In this document: positions 18,451 to 29,402 of the stretch, piece after piece
Position numbering within the stretch: the stretch's first letter is position 1
Layout of the letters: each line of letters begins with the position of its first letter
Assembly: GCF_020179475.1 (NCBI RefSeq)
Contig: NZ_JAILXZ010000006.1
Span: 1 to 64,000, forward strand
DNA from: Novosphingobium huizhouense
GTDB taxonomy: Bacteria > Pseudomonadota > Alphaproteobacteria > Sphingomonadales > Sphingomonadaceae
Direction of reading: 5' to 3'
DNA length: 64,000 nucleotides
Translations under genes and position numbers: made by a program
The notes under the pieces: generated by a model
The model's database searches: none
What the model saw: the letters and a program-made list of their open reading frames with translations, nothing else
Told to the model about the DNA's origin: nothing

Positions 18451-19629
18451 ATGGCAGGAAGCAGACGTCGTCACGGGCCGCTCGCCGCGCTCCTCGCGAG
18501 CGAGGCGGCGCCGGGCGTGGTGTTGATGGCCTGTGCCGCGCTGGCGCTCGCGATCGCCAACTCGGCCTTCGCGACCGCCTGGCACGATGTCCTGCACCAT
18601 GCGCTGCCGTGGACGCCGATCGCCAAGCTCGACACCGTCCACCTGTGGATCAACGACGGGTTGATGGCGGTGTTCTTCTTCGTCGTCGGGCTGGAGATCA
18701 AGCGCGAGGTCGTGTCCGGCGCGCTGTCCGACCCCCGGCGGCGGCGGCTGCCGATCATCGCCGCGCTGGCAGGCATGGCGATGCCCGCGATCGTCTACCT
18801 CGCGGCAACGCGCAACCACCCGGAACTGCATGCCGGCTGGGCCATCCCCGCCGCGACCGACATCGCCTTCGCCATGGGCGTGCTCGCGCTGATCGGGCCG
18901 CGCGTGCCGCCGTCGGTGCGGCTGTTCCTGCTGACCGTGGCGATCGTCGACGATCTCGGCGCGGTGGCGGTGATCGCGCTGTTCTACACCGCAAAGATCG
19001 ATCTGGCCTGGGCGGGCGCGGCCGGCGCGATCCTGCTGGTGATGGTGGCGCTGAACCGCGGCGGGGTGCGCCGCACGGTCCCCTACCTGCTGCTTGCCGG
19101 GCTGTTGTGGTACGCGGTGCTGCATTCGGGCATCCATGCGACGATCGCCGGCGTGCTGGCGGCGCTGACCGTACCGATGGCGCTCAACGACGCGCACGAC
19201 AGCCCGCTGCTGCGGCTCGAGCACGCGCTGGTTGCGCCCAACGGCTTCATCGTGGTGCCGCTGTTCGGCCTTGCCAACGCCGGCGTCGCGATCGCCGGCC
19301 AAGGGGGCGGCAGCCCGCTCGATCCGCTGCCGTTGGGAATCGCGGCGGGCCTGTTCCTGGGCAAGCAGATCGGCGTTCTGGGCGCGGTGCTGCTCAGCGA
19401 ACGACTGGGCATCGCGGCGCGGCCGGCAGGAACGCGGATGCTGCACTTGTGGGGCATGGCGGCGCTCTGCGGGATCGGCTTCACGATGAGCCTGTTCATC
19501 GCCGGGCTCGCCTTCCCCGGCCATCCTGAGATTGCCGAGGAAGCGAAGATCGGCATTCTCGCAGGCTCGGTGCTGTCCGCCCTGCTGGGCGCGCTCCTGC
19601 TCAGGCTCGCCCCGGCCCGCGCTGATTGA
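18451..19629 (+). CDS. nhaA: Na+/H+ antiporter NhaA
   Basis: NhaA, 392 residues, is an inner-membrane antiporter that exchanges two protons for one sodium ion and supports pH and salt homeostasis. About eleven to twelve helices are visible. The catalytic aspartate pair is DD at 167-168 in VAIVDDLGA, and the conserved AIPAATDIAFAMGVL lies at about 131-145. The N-terminal LLASEAAPGVVLM is typical. The ATG at 18451 is the only reasonable start. It is divergent from the NfrAB-like pair, with a 100-bp gap that probably contains both promoters. Confidence 0.95.
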   Translation: MAGSRRRHGPLAALLASEAAPGVVLMACAALALAIANSAFATAWHDVLHHALPWTPIAKLDTVHLWINDGLMAVFFFVVGLEIKREVVSGALSDPRRRRLPIIAALAGMAMPAIVYLAATRNHPELHAGWAIPAATDIAFAMGVLALIGPRVPPSVRLFLLTVAIVDDLGAVAVIALFYTAKIDLAWAGAAGAILLVMVALNRGGVRRTVPYLLLAGLLWYAVLHSGIHATIAGVLAALTVPMALNDAHDSPLLRLEHALVAPNGFIVVPLFGLANAGVAIAGQGGGSPLDPLPLGIAAGLFLGKQIGVLGAVLLSERLGIAARPAGTRMLHLWGMAALCGIGFTMSLFIAGLAFPGHPEIAEEAKIGILAGSVLSALLGALLLRLAPARAD

Positions 19630-19684
19630 GGGCGCCGATCACCGCCATCCGGCTTTTGCGTGAAACCTTTCGGCGACGATGGCG

Positions 19685-19690
19685 TATAAT
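19685..19690 (+). promoter_or_regulatory. Possible -10 box of dps
   Basis: A perfect TATAAT sits 42 bases before the Dps start codon and is rare in this GC-rich sequence. I could not pair it with a good -35 box at 16-18 bases, so the sigma factor is not clear. A strong ribosome-binding site, AAAGGGGA, lies just before the ATG. Confidence 0.35.
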
Positions 19691-19731
19691 CGCCCGACTG
19701 ACCGAGCCTGAACCACGCAAAGGGGATTAGC

Positions 19732-20187
19732 ATGCCGGGTGACAACGCCAAGAAGGCCCTGATCGACAGCCTCAACGGGCTGCTGGCCGACTACTTCGCA
19801 CTGTACCTCAAGACCAAGAACTACCACTGGCACGTCGCCGGCCCGCAGTTCCGCGACCTCCACCTGCTGTTCGACGAGCAGGCGGCCGAGCTTTTCGCGC
19901 TGACCGACGTCATCGGCGAGCGCGTGCGCAAGAACGGCGGCGCCACGCTGACCTCGATCGGGGCCGTCGCCGCCAAGTCGGTGATCGAGGACGACGACCG
20001 GACCTCGGTGGACGCCATCGCCATGGTCAAGGCGCTGCGTGACGACAATGCCAAGCTGGTCGAGCGCATCCGCGCCGCCAAGCAGGCGGCGGGCGAGGCC
20101 GGCGACAACGCCACCGAAGGCATGGCCGACGACTGGACCGACCAGGCCGAAAAGCGCGTCTGGTTCCTCACCGAAATCGCGAGCTGA
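19732..20187 (+). CDS. dps: Dps-family miniferritin
   Basis: A 151-residue DNA-protection protein of the Dps family, which forms dodecamers that oxidise and store iron with peroxide. The inter-subunit ferroxidase residues fall in KNYHWHV (His32, His34) and DLHLLFDEQAAEL (His44, Asp48 and the following Glu). The length is slightly short of the E. coli protein, lacking most of its lysine-rich N-terminal tail, so direct DNA binding is less certain. The ATG at 19732 has AAAGGGGA upstream. It is transcribed away from nhaA's end and converges with gspN, three bases apart. Confidence 0.92.
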   Translation: MPGDNAKKALIDSLNGLLADYFALYLKTKNYHWHVAGPQFRDLHLLFDEQAAELFALTDVIGERVRKNGGATLTSIGAVAAKSVIEDDDRTSVDAIAMVKALRDDNAKLVERIRAAKQAAGEAGDNATEGMADDWTDQAEKRVWFLTEIAS

Positions 20188-20189
20188 TC

Positions 20190-20909
20190 CTAGAAGCGAC
20201 CGCCCGTCCCGAGCACCAGGTCGCTGGTGCCGGGGCGGGCGACGAATCCCGCGGCGGCGAGCGCCGGCCGCATGTCGCCGGCGATCCCGCTCAAGACCAT
20301 GGTCGCGGTCCACCGGCCGTCGGCCGCAAGGCGCAGGTCGAGCCGCTCCATTCCGCCGGGCCCGCGCAGCGGCAGCAGGACGAAGCGCCCGTCGCAGCGC
20401 GGCTCGCCCGACAGCGCCAGCGTGATACCGTCGCCGGCCGGGAGCCGGGTCGCAACCGCGCCCGCGGCCTGCCGGCACCGTCCGTCCTCGAACTGCACCG
20501 ACACGCCGCTGAACGTCACCTCGTGCAGCGGCAGGGCGCCCAGCCCGCCCGGGATCGCGAGCGTTCCCTCGAGCATCGATGCCCCGGCAGGGCCGAGCCG
20601 GCCACGCAAGGCGGGCCCGAGCGCGTCGGCGCGTCCGGCGACCGCGACTTCAGGACGTCCCGACAGCAGCGTCCACGGGACCAGGCGCACGTCGACCGTG
20701 CCGAGCGCGAGCGGGCCGAGCGAGGCCTCGCGCAGGGTGCCCGCCCAGATCGTGCCCTCCGCCTCGCGCGCTGCGATCGCGGGAAAGGCCGCCGCCGCCA
20801 GCCGCAGGGGCGCCGTGGCGACGAGCGACAACGCCAGCAGGGCGGCGATGCCGATCACCGCAGCGCGCGGCGCGCGCCGGTCGCGCAGGACGAGCAGGCG
20901 GCCGATCAT
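20190..20909 (-). CDS. gspN: Type II secretion protein N
   Basis: GspN, 239 residues, is the last gene of the type II secretion operon. An N-terminal membrane anchor at about 15-40 is followed by a periplasmic domain beginning AREAEGTIWAGTLREASLG, the conserved GspN pattern in which a W follows GT. It ends with VLGTGGRF. GspN is not universal in T2SS and its function is not settled. The ATG at 20909 overlaps the gspM stop by four bases. It converges on dps. Confidence 0.85.
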   Translation of the reverse strand: MIGRLLVLRDRRAPRAAVIGIAALLALSLVATAPLRLAAAAFPAIAAREAEGTIWAGTLREASLGPLALGTVDVRLVPWTLLSGRPEVAVAGRADALGPALRGRLGPAGASMLEGTLAIPGGLGALPLHEVTFSGVSVQFEDGRCRQAAGAVATRLPAGDGITLALSGEPRCDGRFVLLPLRGPGGMERLDLRLAADGRWTATMVLSGIAGDMRPALAAAGFVARPGTSDLVLGTGGRF

Positions 20910-21385
20910 CGCGCGCGCACGACCATGTCGAGCGACAGCGCGCCATCGGGAGCGGGACTGGCGCGCAGGCTCTCGATCACCAGCCCCTCGCCGTCGAGCC
21001 GCTCCAGCCAGGCGAACGCAGCGCCCGCCCGCGCCCCGCCGATCACCGCATGGACCAGCGCCGGGCCGCGCGGCTCGATCGCGGTCACGACGAAGCCCGC
21101 TGCCTGGGCCGATGCCGACAGGGCCTGGTCGAGCGGGCCGCCCGCGCGCCGCAGCGCAGGCGTGCGACGAGGTGCGGCATCGAGCGCGCGGACCACCGCC
21201 TCGATGGCTGCAGTGCGCCGGACGACCTCGGTGTGGCGCCGCGCCGCGGCGTCGAAGGCCGCGCCGAGCGGAAGCACGACGCCGTAGACCAGCACGACCG
21301 CCGCGGTGATCGCCGCGGCCAGATCGACCAGGAAGCGCTCGCGCGCGGTCAGCGCGCGCCGCCAGCGGGCAAGGCGTCCGATCAT
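20906..21385 (-). CDS. gspM: Type II secretion protein M
   Basis: GspM, 159 residues, is an inner-membrane component of the assembly platform that partners GspL. One transmembrane helix lies near 20-42 after a basic Arg-rich start, followed by a coiled stretch and a ferredoxin-like periplasmic domain that includes ALSASAQAAGFVVTAIEPRG. The ATG at 21385 overlaps the end of gspL by four bases, and its own stop overlaps gspN, so L, M and N are translationally coupled. Sequence identity in this family is always low; position and topology support the call. Confidence 0.82.
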   Translation of the reverse strand: MIGRLARWRRALTARERFLVDLAAAITAAVVLVYGVVLPLGAAFDAAARRHTEVVRRTAAIEAVVRALDAAPRRTPALRRAGGPLDQALSASAQAAGFVVTAIEPRGPALVHAVIGGARAGAAFAWLERLDGEGLVIESLRASPAPDGALSLDMVVRAR

Positions 21386-22461
21386 GGCGCCGTCACCGTG
21401 ATCGCGGCAACGGTGGCGCCGGTCGGATCGGGGGCGAGGCCGGGCGGGACCGTCACCTTCCAGCCATCGCGTTGCAGCGCCACCAGCACCGCGTTGATCT
21501 GGTCCGGCCCCGGCGCCGACGCGGTTACTGCAAGCGTGCCCTGTCCGTCGAACGCCAGATCCCGCAGGCGCACGCCGGGCGCCGCGCGCATCGCACCGAG
21601 CAGGGCGGCAAGGGGCGCGGAGACGCTGCGCGGGCCGCGCCCTTCGCGCGCGGCTGCCGCGGCCAGCGCCTGTTCGGCCTGCGCGAGATCGGCGACCGAC
21701 GCGAAGTGGCGCTGCACGTGCTCGACCGCACGCCGTTCGCGCGCATCGGAATCGAGCGTCCAGCGAAGGATCAGCACGCTCATCGCCAGGAGCCCGAGCA
21801 GGGCTGCGCTGGCGGCAAGGCGCGCCAGCGGGCGCCAGTCGGCCACGGTCAGGAACGATACGCGCGCAGGGGCATAGCGCCCCTGCCGCAGATCGAGCGG
21901 CGGGACGCGATGCACGGCGAGCAGCGCCGTTTCGCACTCGGCCGGATCGAGCGCGCGAGCTTCGGCGGCGAGCGCCTCGACCAGCTCCGGCTCGGCCGCG
22001 AACGCCGCCTCGGCGGTGCGCGCGAGCGCCTGCCCGCCGAGCGTTGCGACGACCGCCCCGGCGTGCGGACGCGGCAGCACGAGCGCGGCCGGCACCACCG
22101 CCCGGACCGCAAGCCCCGAGGCGGCGGCCGCGGCGGTCCACTCGTCCATCTGCGCAAGGCCGACGCTCGCGGTCAGCAGGCGCTCCTGCCGCGCCGCGAC
22201 CGCGACGTGACGGTCGCCTCCGAGTTCGCTTCTCGCCGCGCCGAACCGCGCGGCAGCGAGCGCCTGCGCCACCGGCAGGTCGGGCAGCGGACCATCGGTG
22301 ACCGGCGATGCCGCTGCGGGGACGAGGAGCACGCCGTCGCTCCCGGGAGGCCACGGCGCGTCCTGCCCGCCGGACCAGTCGCGGCCCTCGCCCACGGCAT
22401 CGTCCTCGACCGGCCACCAGTGCCACGGCGCACCGGGGCGCTCGGGCAGCAGGGCAATCAC
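21382..22461 (-). CDS. gspL: Type II secretion protein L
   Basis: GspL, 359 residues, links the cytoplasmic ATPase GspE to the inner-membrane platform. A cytoplasmic actin-like domain covers about 1-215, one membrane helix lies near 225-245 (ASAALLGLLAMSVLILRW), and a periplasmic ferredoxin-like domain ends with WKVTVPPGLAPDPTGATVAA. It starts only 27 bp after gspG ends. That is notable because gspH, gspI, gspJ and gspK normally lie between G and L. No remnant of them can fit in this gap. Confidence 0.85.
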   Translation of the reverse strand: MIALLPERPGAPWHWWPVEDDAVGEGRDWSGGQDAPWPPGSDGVLLVPAAASPVTDGPLPDLPVAQALAAARFGAARSELGGDRHVAVAARQERLLTASVGLAQMDEWTAAAAASGLAVRAVVPAALVLPRPHAGAVVATLGGQALARTAEAAFAAEPELVEALAAEARALDPAECETALLAVHRVPPLDLRQGRYAPARVSFLTVADWRPLARLAASAALLGLLAMSVLILRWTLDSDARERRAVEHVQRHFASVADLAQAEQALAAAAAREGRGPRSVSAPLAALLGAMRAAPGVRLRDLAFDGQGTLAVTASAPGPDQINAVLVALQRDGWKVTVPPGLAPDPTGATVAAITVTAP

Positions 22462-22488
22462 GCCGGAAGATGCGCGCGGGGAAATCGT

Positions 22489-22956
22489 TCAGTCCTTCTT
22501 CGCCATGACGTCGGCATCGAGCCCCTCGCCGCCCGGCTGGCCGTCGGCCCCCAGCGAATAGACCTCGAACGGATGGCCGTCGTCGCCCGGGACCCTGTAC
22601 TGGTAGGGGTGCCCCCAGGGATCGTCGGGCAGATCCTTGACGTAGCCGCCGGTGCGATAGGCCTGGGGGTCGGCAAGTCCCGCCGGCGGCTTGCGCAGCG
22701 CGGCGAGCCCTTCGGCCTGCGAGGGATAGGCCCCGAGGTCGAGCCGATACATCTCGAGCGACTGGTCGAGCGTGGCGATGTCGGCGCGGGCGGCGACGAC
22801 CTTGGCCTTGTCCCCCACCGGAATGACGTTGTAGGCGACCACCGCCGCGAGCAGCGCCATGATGAACAGGACGACCATCAGTTCGACCAGGCTGAAGCCG
22901 TTCGAACGCGGCGCTGGAAAATCGCGGGGTTTGTGGCGGTCGCTGTCCATCGTCAT
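22489..22956 (-). CDS. gspG: Major pseudopilin GspG
   Basis: The major pseudopilin of the type II secretion system, 155 residues. The prepilin peptidase site is NG/FSLVEL, with cleavage after Gly20 and the conserved Glu at +5 (Glu25). The hydrophobic helix MVVLFIMALLAAVVAYNVIP follows. The C-terminal region has the GspG-type PWGHPYQYRVPG, GADGQPGGEGLDADV calcium-site segment. The ATG at 22956 overlaps the gspF stop by four bases. No prepilin peptidase gene (gspO/pilD) is in the window, so processing must come from elsewhere. Confidence 0.95.
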   Translation of the reverse strand: MTMDSDRHKPRDFPAPRSNGFSLVELMVVLFIMALLAAVVAYNVIPVGDKAKVVAARADIATLDQSLEMYRLDLGAYPSQAEGLAALRKPPAGLADPQAYRTGGYVKDLPDDPWGHPYQYRVPGDDGHPFEVYSLGADGQPGGEGLDADVMAKKD

Positions 22957-24181
22957 AGTCCGGTGAGGTTCTGGAGCTGCAGGATCGGCAGCAGGATCGC
23001 AAGGATGATCATGGCCACGACCACGCCCATGACGACGATGATCGCAGGTTCGAGCAGCGCCATGGCGGTGGCGGTGAAGGCTTCGAATTCGCGCTCGAGA
23101 TAGTCGGCCGCGCGCTCTAGCATCGCCGCCAGTTGCCCGGCGGCCTCGCCGCTCGCCGCGAGATAGACCAGCAGCGGCGGAAAGGTCCCGGCCTCGCGCA
23201 GGGCGACCGAAAGCGCGCGCCCGGCCCGCACCTTTTCCGCGATCGCGCCGAGCGCCTCGCGCTGCACGGTGTTCGATGCGGTGCGCGTCGCCAGGCGCAG
23301 CCCCTCGACCAGCGGCAGGCGCGCCTCGATCATCGTCGCCAGCGTGCGCGCAAGGCTGGCTGCGTGGACGTCGCGGACCAGCCGCCCGACGAGGGGCAGG
23401 CGCAGCACCAGCGCATCGACGCTCCGGCGGAACGCAGGATCGCGCAGCGCCCGGACGAAGCCGGCGAGCGCCAGCACCAGCGCCAGCAGGATCGCCCACC
23501 ACCATGCGGCGAGGACCTGCGAAAGCGCGATGACCGCGCGCGTCAGCAGCGGCAGCTGGCGGCTGGCGTTTTCGAACTGTTCGACCACTCGCGGCACCAC
23601 CGAGATCATCAGGCCGGCAACCACCGCGATCGCGACCAGCGAGAGGACGATCGGATAGGCGAGCGCCGCCATGATCTTCGCGCGCACCGCGGCCTGGCGC
23701 TCGTGGAGGTCGGCGAGGCGCATGGCAATGGCCGGAAGACTGCCCGAGCTTTCGCCGGCGGCCACCATTGCGCGGTAGACCGGCGGGAAACTGCGCTCCT
23801 CCCGCCGCATCGCCTCGGCCAGCGGCAAGCCTTCGACGACGCCCGCATGGACGTTGGCGAGAATGGCGCGCGTGCGCTCCTTCTCGGACTGGCGCGCGAT
23901 CGTGCGCAGCGATTCCTCGAGCGGCGCGACCAGCATCAGCGACGCGAATTGCCGGGTGAACAGGGCGAGCTGCTTGGCCGAGAGCTTCGCCGCGAACCAG
24001 CCCCGCCCGATGCGCAAGTCCCCGACCGCGGCGGGCGCCGCCGCAGGATCGGGGCGCAGCGACAGCACATGCCAGCGGCGCTGCCCCAGCTGCGCTGCCG
24101 CGCCCGCCTCGTCGCCCGCGTCGAGCGCGCCGCGCCGCTCGCGCCCCTGCGGATCGACGGCGAGATAGGCAAAGCGCGCCA

Positions 24182-24182
<1 letters not shown>
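22953..24182 (-). CDS. gspF: Type II secretion protein F
   Basis: GspF, 409 residues, is the polytopic platform protein of the T2SS inner-membrane complex. It has the duplicated GspF domain, each half ending in hydrophobic helices. The first repeat contains FTRQFASLMLVAPLEESLRT and VAAGESSGSLPAIAMRLAD; the second contains LARTLATMIEARLPLVEGLR and ASGEAAGQLAAMLERAADYL. Three membrane segments are visible, the last near the C-terminus (VVMGVVVAMIILAILLPILQ). Its ATG shares one base with the gspE stop. Confidence 0.94.
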
Positions 24183-25750
<1,568 letters not shown>

Positions 25751-25754
25751 CGCC

Positions 25755-27935
25755 TCAGGGGGTCGTCGACCGGGGGGCGATGATCGCGTCGCCGGGGCCG
25801 GTCGGCGGCACGACCGGCAGGGTCGCCCCGAGGTAGTCGGTGATCAGCGCGTCGATGCTCGGCTCGCGCTTGGGGTCGAACGCGCCCTGCGCCTGGCGGA
25901 TCACGCCATAGCGCCGCCCGGTCAGCGCGGCCCGGTCCGCGCCGTTGCGCATGATCGTCGGGCGGATGAAGACCATCAGGTTGGTCTTGACGTGGCTCTT
26001 GCCCCGCGACTTGAAAAATTCGCCGAGCAGCGGGACATCGCCCAGCACCGGCACCTTCTCGATGGTGCGCCGCTCGTTGTCGTCGAGCAGCCCGCCGAGC
26101 ACGACGATCTCGCGGTCGCCGACGGTCACCGTCGTCTTGATCTCGCGCTTGTTGATGATCAGCTCGCTGTTCTGCGACGAGACCGGCCCCGCGATCGACG
26201 ACACCTGCTGGCGCAGGTCGAGCCGGACCTGGTCGCCGGCATTGATCTGCGGCGTGACGTCGAGCTCGATGCCGACGTTCTGGCGCTGGATCGTGCGGAA
26301 GGTGTTGTTGTAGTTCGCCGACGACAGCGCCTCGCCCGTCGCTACCGGGATCTCCTTGCCGAACAGGATCGAGGCCGGGACGTTGTTGTTGGTGGTGATG
26401 TGCGGCGTCGACAGGATGTTCGAATTGGTATCGGCCTGCACCGCGTTGATCAGCGCGCCGAAGAACCTGTCCTTGCCGAGGTCGGTGGCGAACCCGCCGA
26501 ACCCGCCCTGGGCGCCGAGGATCGCGCTGGCCGCGTTCTGGCGCAGGAGGTCTGCGGTCGGCGAATTGGTGCTGGTGGTGACGGTGCTGCCGTTGATCAC
26601 CGTCGTCGTCTGGTCGAGCCGGTCGGCATAGAGCCCGCCGGCGATGTCGATGATGTTGGGCGACACATTCGAGAAATTGGTGACGGCAAAGGGAATGTCC
26701 TTGCCGCCGATCAGCATCTGGACGCCCAGCTTGCGCGCGACGTCGTTGCTGATCTCGACGATGATCGCCTCGACCAGCACCTGCTCCTGCGGCACGTCGA
26801 GCTGGCGCACCAGCTCGGTCAGACGGCGCTGCTCGTCCACCGGCGCGGCGATGATCACCGCATTGGCGCCGGGATAGCGGGTGATCGTGGCGGTGCCGCG
26901 CCCGCCCTCGAGCTTGATCGGACCCGAGCCGAGCGCACCGCTGGTACCGCCGGTCGGGTTGACGCCCTGCGCGCCCGCGGCCTGCCCGCCGGCCGGCGTC
27001 GTCGACCCTTGCGCTCCGCCCGTCGAGGTCGCCGAGCCGCCGACCCCGCCGAGCGAGACCGGGGCCTGCGACCCCGATGCCACCTCGCTGCCGCCGGTGC
27101 CGCCGACCAGCCGCTCGAGCACCGGAACCAGCACCGCCGCATCGGCATAGTCGAGCCACAGCACCTTGATCTCGCCGCCGTGCGCGGCGCGCGCATCGAG
27201 TTGGCGCGCCATCGCCTCGAGCCGGCCGAGCGTCGCCGGATCGCCGCGCAGCAGCAGGGCGTTCGAGCTGTCCACCGCGACCACGCCGGCCAAGCTGCGC
27301 GCGCCATCGCCGCCGGCCGGGATCAGCTGGCTCAACGCCGTGGCGATCTCGCGCGCGCCGGCATGCTCGAGCATCACCGTGCGCGTTGCGGACTGGTCGC
27401 GATCGATCGAGCGCACCAGCGCGCGGATGCGGGCGAGGTTGTCGGCGTAATCGACCACCACCAGCGAATTGCCCGCCTTGTTCGCGGTGATCGAGCCGTC
27501 CTTGCTGACCAACGGCCGCAGCGTCTCGACCGCCTGCGCGGCGTCGATCGTCGAAAGGCGCACGATCTCGGTCACCATCTGGTTGCGGGCGGCGCCGCGG
27601 CTGCCGATCCGCATCGGCTGGCTGGCGGCGCCTTCGACCGGCTGGATGCGGAAGGCGCCGTTGCCGGTCGGCACCGCCACCAGGCCGTTGGCGCGCAGCG
27701 TCGAGAGGAACACTTCGAAATATTCCGAGCGCGACAGCGCGCGGTCGCTGACCACGCTGACCTTGCCCTGCACCCGGGCATCGACGATGAACGTGCGGCC
27801 CGTCACTTCGGCGGCGTCGGCGATGAACGCCCGGATGTCGGCCTCGCGGACATTGAGGGTGTATTGGGCATGGACCAGCGTCGGGACGACGAGGGCGGCT
27901 GCGGAAAGCGCCGTAAGCAGATGTCTCAGGGTCAT
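25755..27935 (-). CDS. gspD: Type II secretion secretin GspD
   Basis: The outer-membrane secretin, 726 residues, through which folded proteins exit. A signal peptide covers about 1-23 (ending LVHAQ), then the N0 domain (YTLNVREADIRAFIADAAEV), N1-N3 repeats, and the secretin domain with VPVLGDVPLLGEFFKS near the end. A Gly/Ser/Thr-rich insertion of about 70 residues sits in the N3 region (near 270-340). No S-domain with a lipoprotein-pilotin motif is evident. Its ATG overlaps the gspC stop by four bases. Confidence 0.95.
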   Translation of the reverse strand: MTLRHLLTALSAAALVVPTLVHAQYTLNVREADIRAFIADAAEVTGRTFIVDARVQGKVSVVSDRALSRSEYFEVFLSTLRANGLVAVPTGNGAFRIQPVEGAASQPMRIGSRGAARNQMVTEIVRLSTIDAAQAVETLRPLVSKDGSITANKAGNSLVVVDYADNLARIRALVRSIDRDQSATRTVMLEHAGAREIATALSQLIPAGGDGARSLAGVVAVDSSNALLLRGDPATLGRLEAMARQLDARAAHGGEIKVLWLDYADAAVLVPVLERLVGGTGGSEVASGSQAPVSLGGVGGSATSTGGAQGSTTPAGGQAAGAQGVNPTGGTSGALGSGPIKLEGGRGTATITRYPGANAVIIAAPVDEQRRLTELVRQLDVPQEQVLVEAIIVEISNDVARKLGVQMLIGGKDIPFAVTNFSNVSPNIIDIAGGLYADRLDQTTTVINGSTVTTSTNSPTADLLRQNAASAILGAQGGFGGFATDLGKDRFFGALINAVQADTNSNILSTPHITTNNNVPASILFGKEIPVATGEALSSANYNNTFRTIQRQNVGIELDVTPQINAGDQVRLDLRQQVSSIAGPVSSQNSELIINKREIKTTVTVGDREIVVLGGLLDDNERRTIEKVPVLGDVPLLGEFFKSRGKSHVKTNLMVFIRPTIMRNGADRAALTGRRYGVIRQAQGAFDPKREPSIDALITDYLGATLPVVPPTGPGDAIIAPRSTTP

Positions 27936-28786
27936 TGTCCGAGGGTGATCGCAAGAGGAAGCTGGCGCCCGTCGCGCTCGACGGTCACGGTCACCGTCGC
28001 GCCGGGCTGCAGCGCGCCGGCGATCAGCGCGGCGTCGCCCGCGCCCTTCACCGGCTGGCCGTTCACCGCCGTGACGAGGTCGCCCGGGCGGAAGCCCGCG
28101 GCGCGGAAGGTCTCGCCATCGCCCTGGGGAATGACCTCGAGGCCGACCACGCGCCCCGCGCTCGCGCGCGGCCCGAACCCGATCCCGCTGCGCACGGTCT
28201 GCACGGTGATCGGCCGGGGGAGGTCTTCGGCGCGGCGCATCCTGTCCGCCCGGACCGGGTTCTGCGCGACCAGCGCGGCAGCGGCAGGCGCGGCGCGCGA
28301 CTGGTCGAGATAGAGCGTTTCGCGCAGGCCGTTGCGGGCGAGCACGACGTGATCGAACGCGACGCCGGCCAGGGTGACGCCGGGCTGCACGCTCTCGCCC
28401 ACGCGGATCACCTGCTGCACCCCGTCCGCGCCCGCCAGGATCGCGCTGCCCGAGCCGCCCGGCGCCGTCCGCGTGGCGAACAGGGTCAGCGCAAGGCTGG
28501 TGACCGCCGCCTGCCCCGGCTCACCGGCGGCCGGTCCGCCGCGGGTGAACGGATCGACCGACGCGTAGAGCACCGCGCGCTCGGCAGGCGGGACAAGCCG
28601 CGCCGTCGCCGGGCGCCAGTCGCCGAGCGGAGACAGCGGCGTCACCACCACCCAGAACAGCACGGCTGCGAGAAGCGCGTTGAGCGCCACGAGAAACCAC
28701 CACAGGAGGTCCCGCACCGAGGGACTCCGGGGAAACGTCCACGTCCGCCACCCGATCACCGGACCGATGCGTATCGCCTGCGCCAA
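27932..28786 (-). CDS. gspC: Type II secretion protein C with PDZ domain
   Basis: GspC, 284 residues, connects the inner-membrane platform with the secretin and helps choose substrates. One membrane helix lies near 27-48 (LLWWFLVALNALLAAVLFWV), then the homology region (TLFATRTAPGGSGSAILAG), then a C-terminal PDZ domain with GRVVGLEVIPQG and GFRPGDLVTAVNGQPV. It is the first gene of the operon. A GC-rich hairpin lies 23-43 bp upstream in its leader. Confidence 0.92.
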   Translation of the reverse strand: MAQAIRIGPVIGWRTWTFPRSPSVRDLLWWFLVALNALLAAVLFWVVVTPLSPLGDWRPATARLVPPAERAVLYASVDPFTRGGPAAGEPGQAAVTSLALTLFATRTAPGGSGSAILAGADGVQQVIRVGESVQPGVTLAGVAFDHVVLARNGLRETLYLDQSRAAPAAAALVAQNPVRADRMRRAEDLPRPITVQTVRSGIGFGPRASAGRVVGLEVIPQGDGETFRAAGFRPGDLVTAVNGQPVKGAGDAALIAGALQPGATVTVTVERDGRQLPLAITLGQ

Positions 28787-28808
28787 GATCGACGGTTCCC
28801 CCGTTTGC

Positions 28809-28829
28809 GGGCGGCGTTGCCCGCCGCCC
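28809..28829 (-). promoter_or_regulatory. Hairpin in the gsp operon leader
   Basis: GGGCGGC and GCCGCCC form a perfect 7-bp stem around a 7-base loop, 23 bases before the gspC start codon. No T-run follows on the minus strand, so it is not a standard terminator. It could influence leader RNA structure or simply be a GC-rich palindrome. Confidence 0.3.
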
Positions 28830-28896
28830 GGCCCACCTCTTCAGCCATAACCTCATGCGATGGAATTACAAATGCTGGCGTGGAGGCCGGTGAACT

Positions 28897-29286
28897 TTAC
28901 GCCTGGCCGAGATCGTCGGGCCCGGCGCACTCGCCGAGCCGCGCCTCGAGCAGCGCCTGCGCCGCCGCGGGGCTCGCGCTCGCCGCGACCTGCTGCGCGA
29001 GTGCGGCGACCGCGCCGTCCACCCCGCCGCTGCGCCCGTGATCGCTCGTGGCATCGCCCGCGACATCGGACGCGATCCTGCCGATCCGGCTGCGCCAGGC
29101 ACGCGCGCGCGCCTCGAACATTGCCGCGCTCGTCCGGTCCGCGTCGGTGGCGTCGGGCGCGGACGTCAGCATCGCGGCCAGCACCGCGTTGGTGGCGGCG
29201 CAGCGCAGCGCGCGGCCGTCGTCGGAGGGGGCGGGAGCGCGGTCGGCCGCGAGCGTCGCGACGAGCATCAGGGCAAGGATCGACAT
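28897..29286 (-). CDS. Small secreted protein, unrecognised
   Basis: A 129-residue protein I do not recognise. It begins MSILALMLVATLAADRAPAP, a plausible signal peptide, and the rest is alanine-rich and predicted helical (DADRTSAAMFEARARAWRSR, QQVAASASPAAAQALLEARL), with two cysteines that could form a disulfide. It lies upstream of gspC on the same strand but is separated from it by 110 bp. A link to type II secretion is possible but unproven. Codon use looks like the neighbours. The open frame in this GC-rich DNA is only moderately strong evidence for a real gene. Confidence 0.5.
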   Translation of the reverse strand: MSILALMLVATLAADRAPAPSDDGRALRCAATNAVLAAMLTSAPDATDADRTSAAMFEARARAWRSRIGRIASDVAGDATSDHGRSGGVDGAVAALAQQVAASASPAAAQALLEARLGECAGPDDLGQA

Positions 29287-29345
29287 CGCCCCGACCTGCC
29301 CGCTCGCGCGCCGCAGGTCGAGCGCGTTAACCAGCCGAAAACCAT

Positions 29346-29366
29346 CCTGTTCCGCAGCGGGACAGG
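29346..29366. promoter_or_regulatory. Inverted repeat between divergent genes
   Basis: CCTGTTCCG and CGGGACAGG form an inverted repeat with a 3-base centre and one G-T pair. It sits between the start of the small secreted protein gene and the NUDIX gene. It might be an operator for a dimeric regulator or an RNA hairpin. No known operator consensus is matched. Confidence 0.3.
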
Positions 29367-29402
29367 CTTGCCAAGTCCAGCACGGGCGATCAGGCTTTGC
29401 CG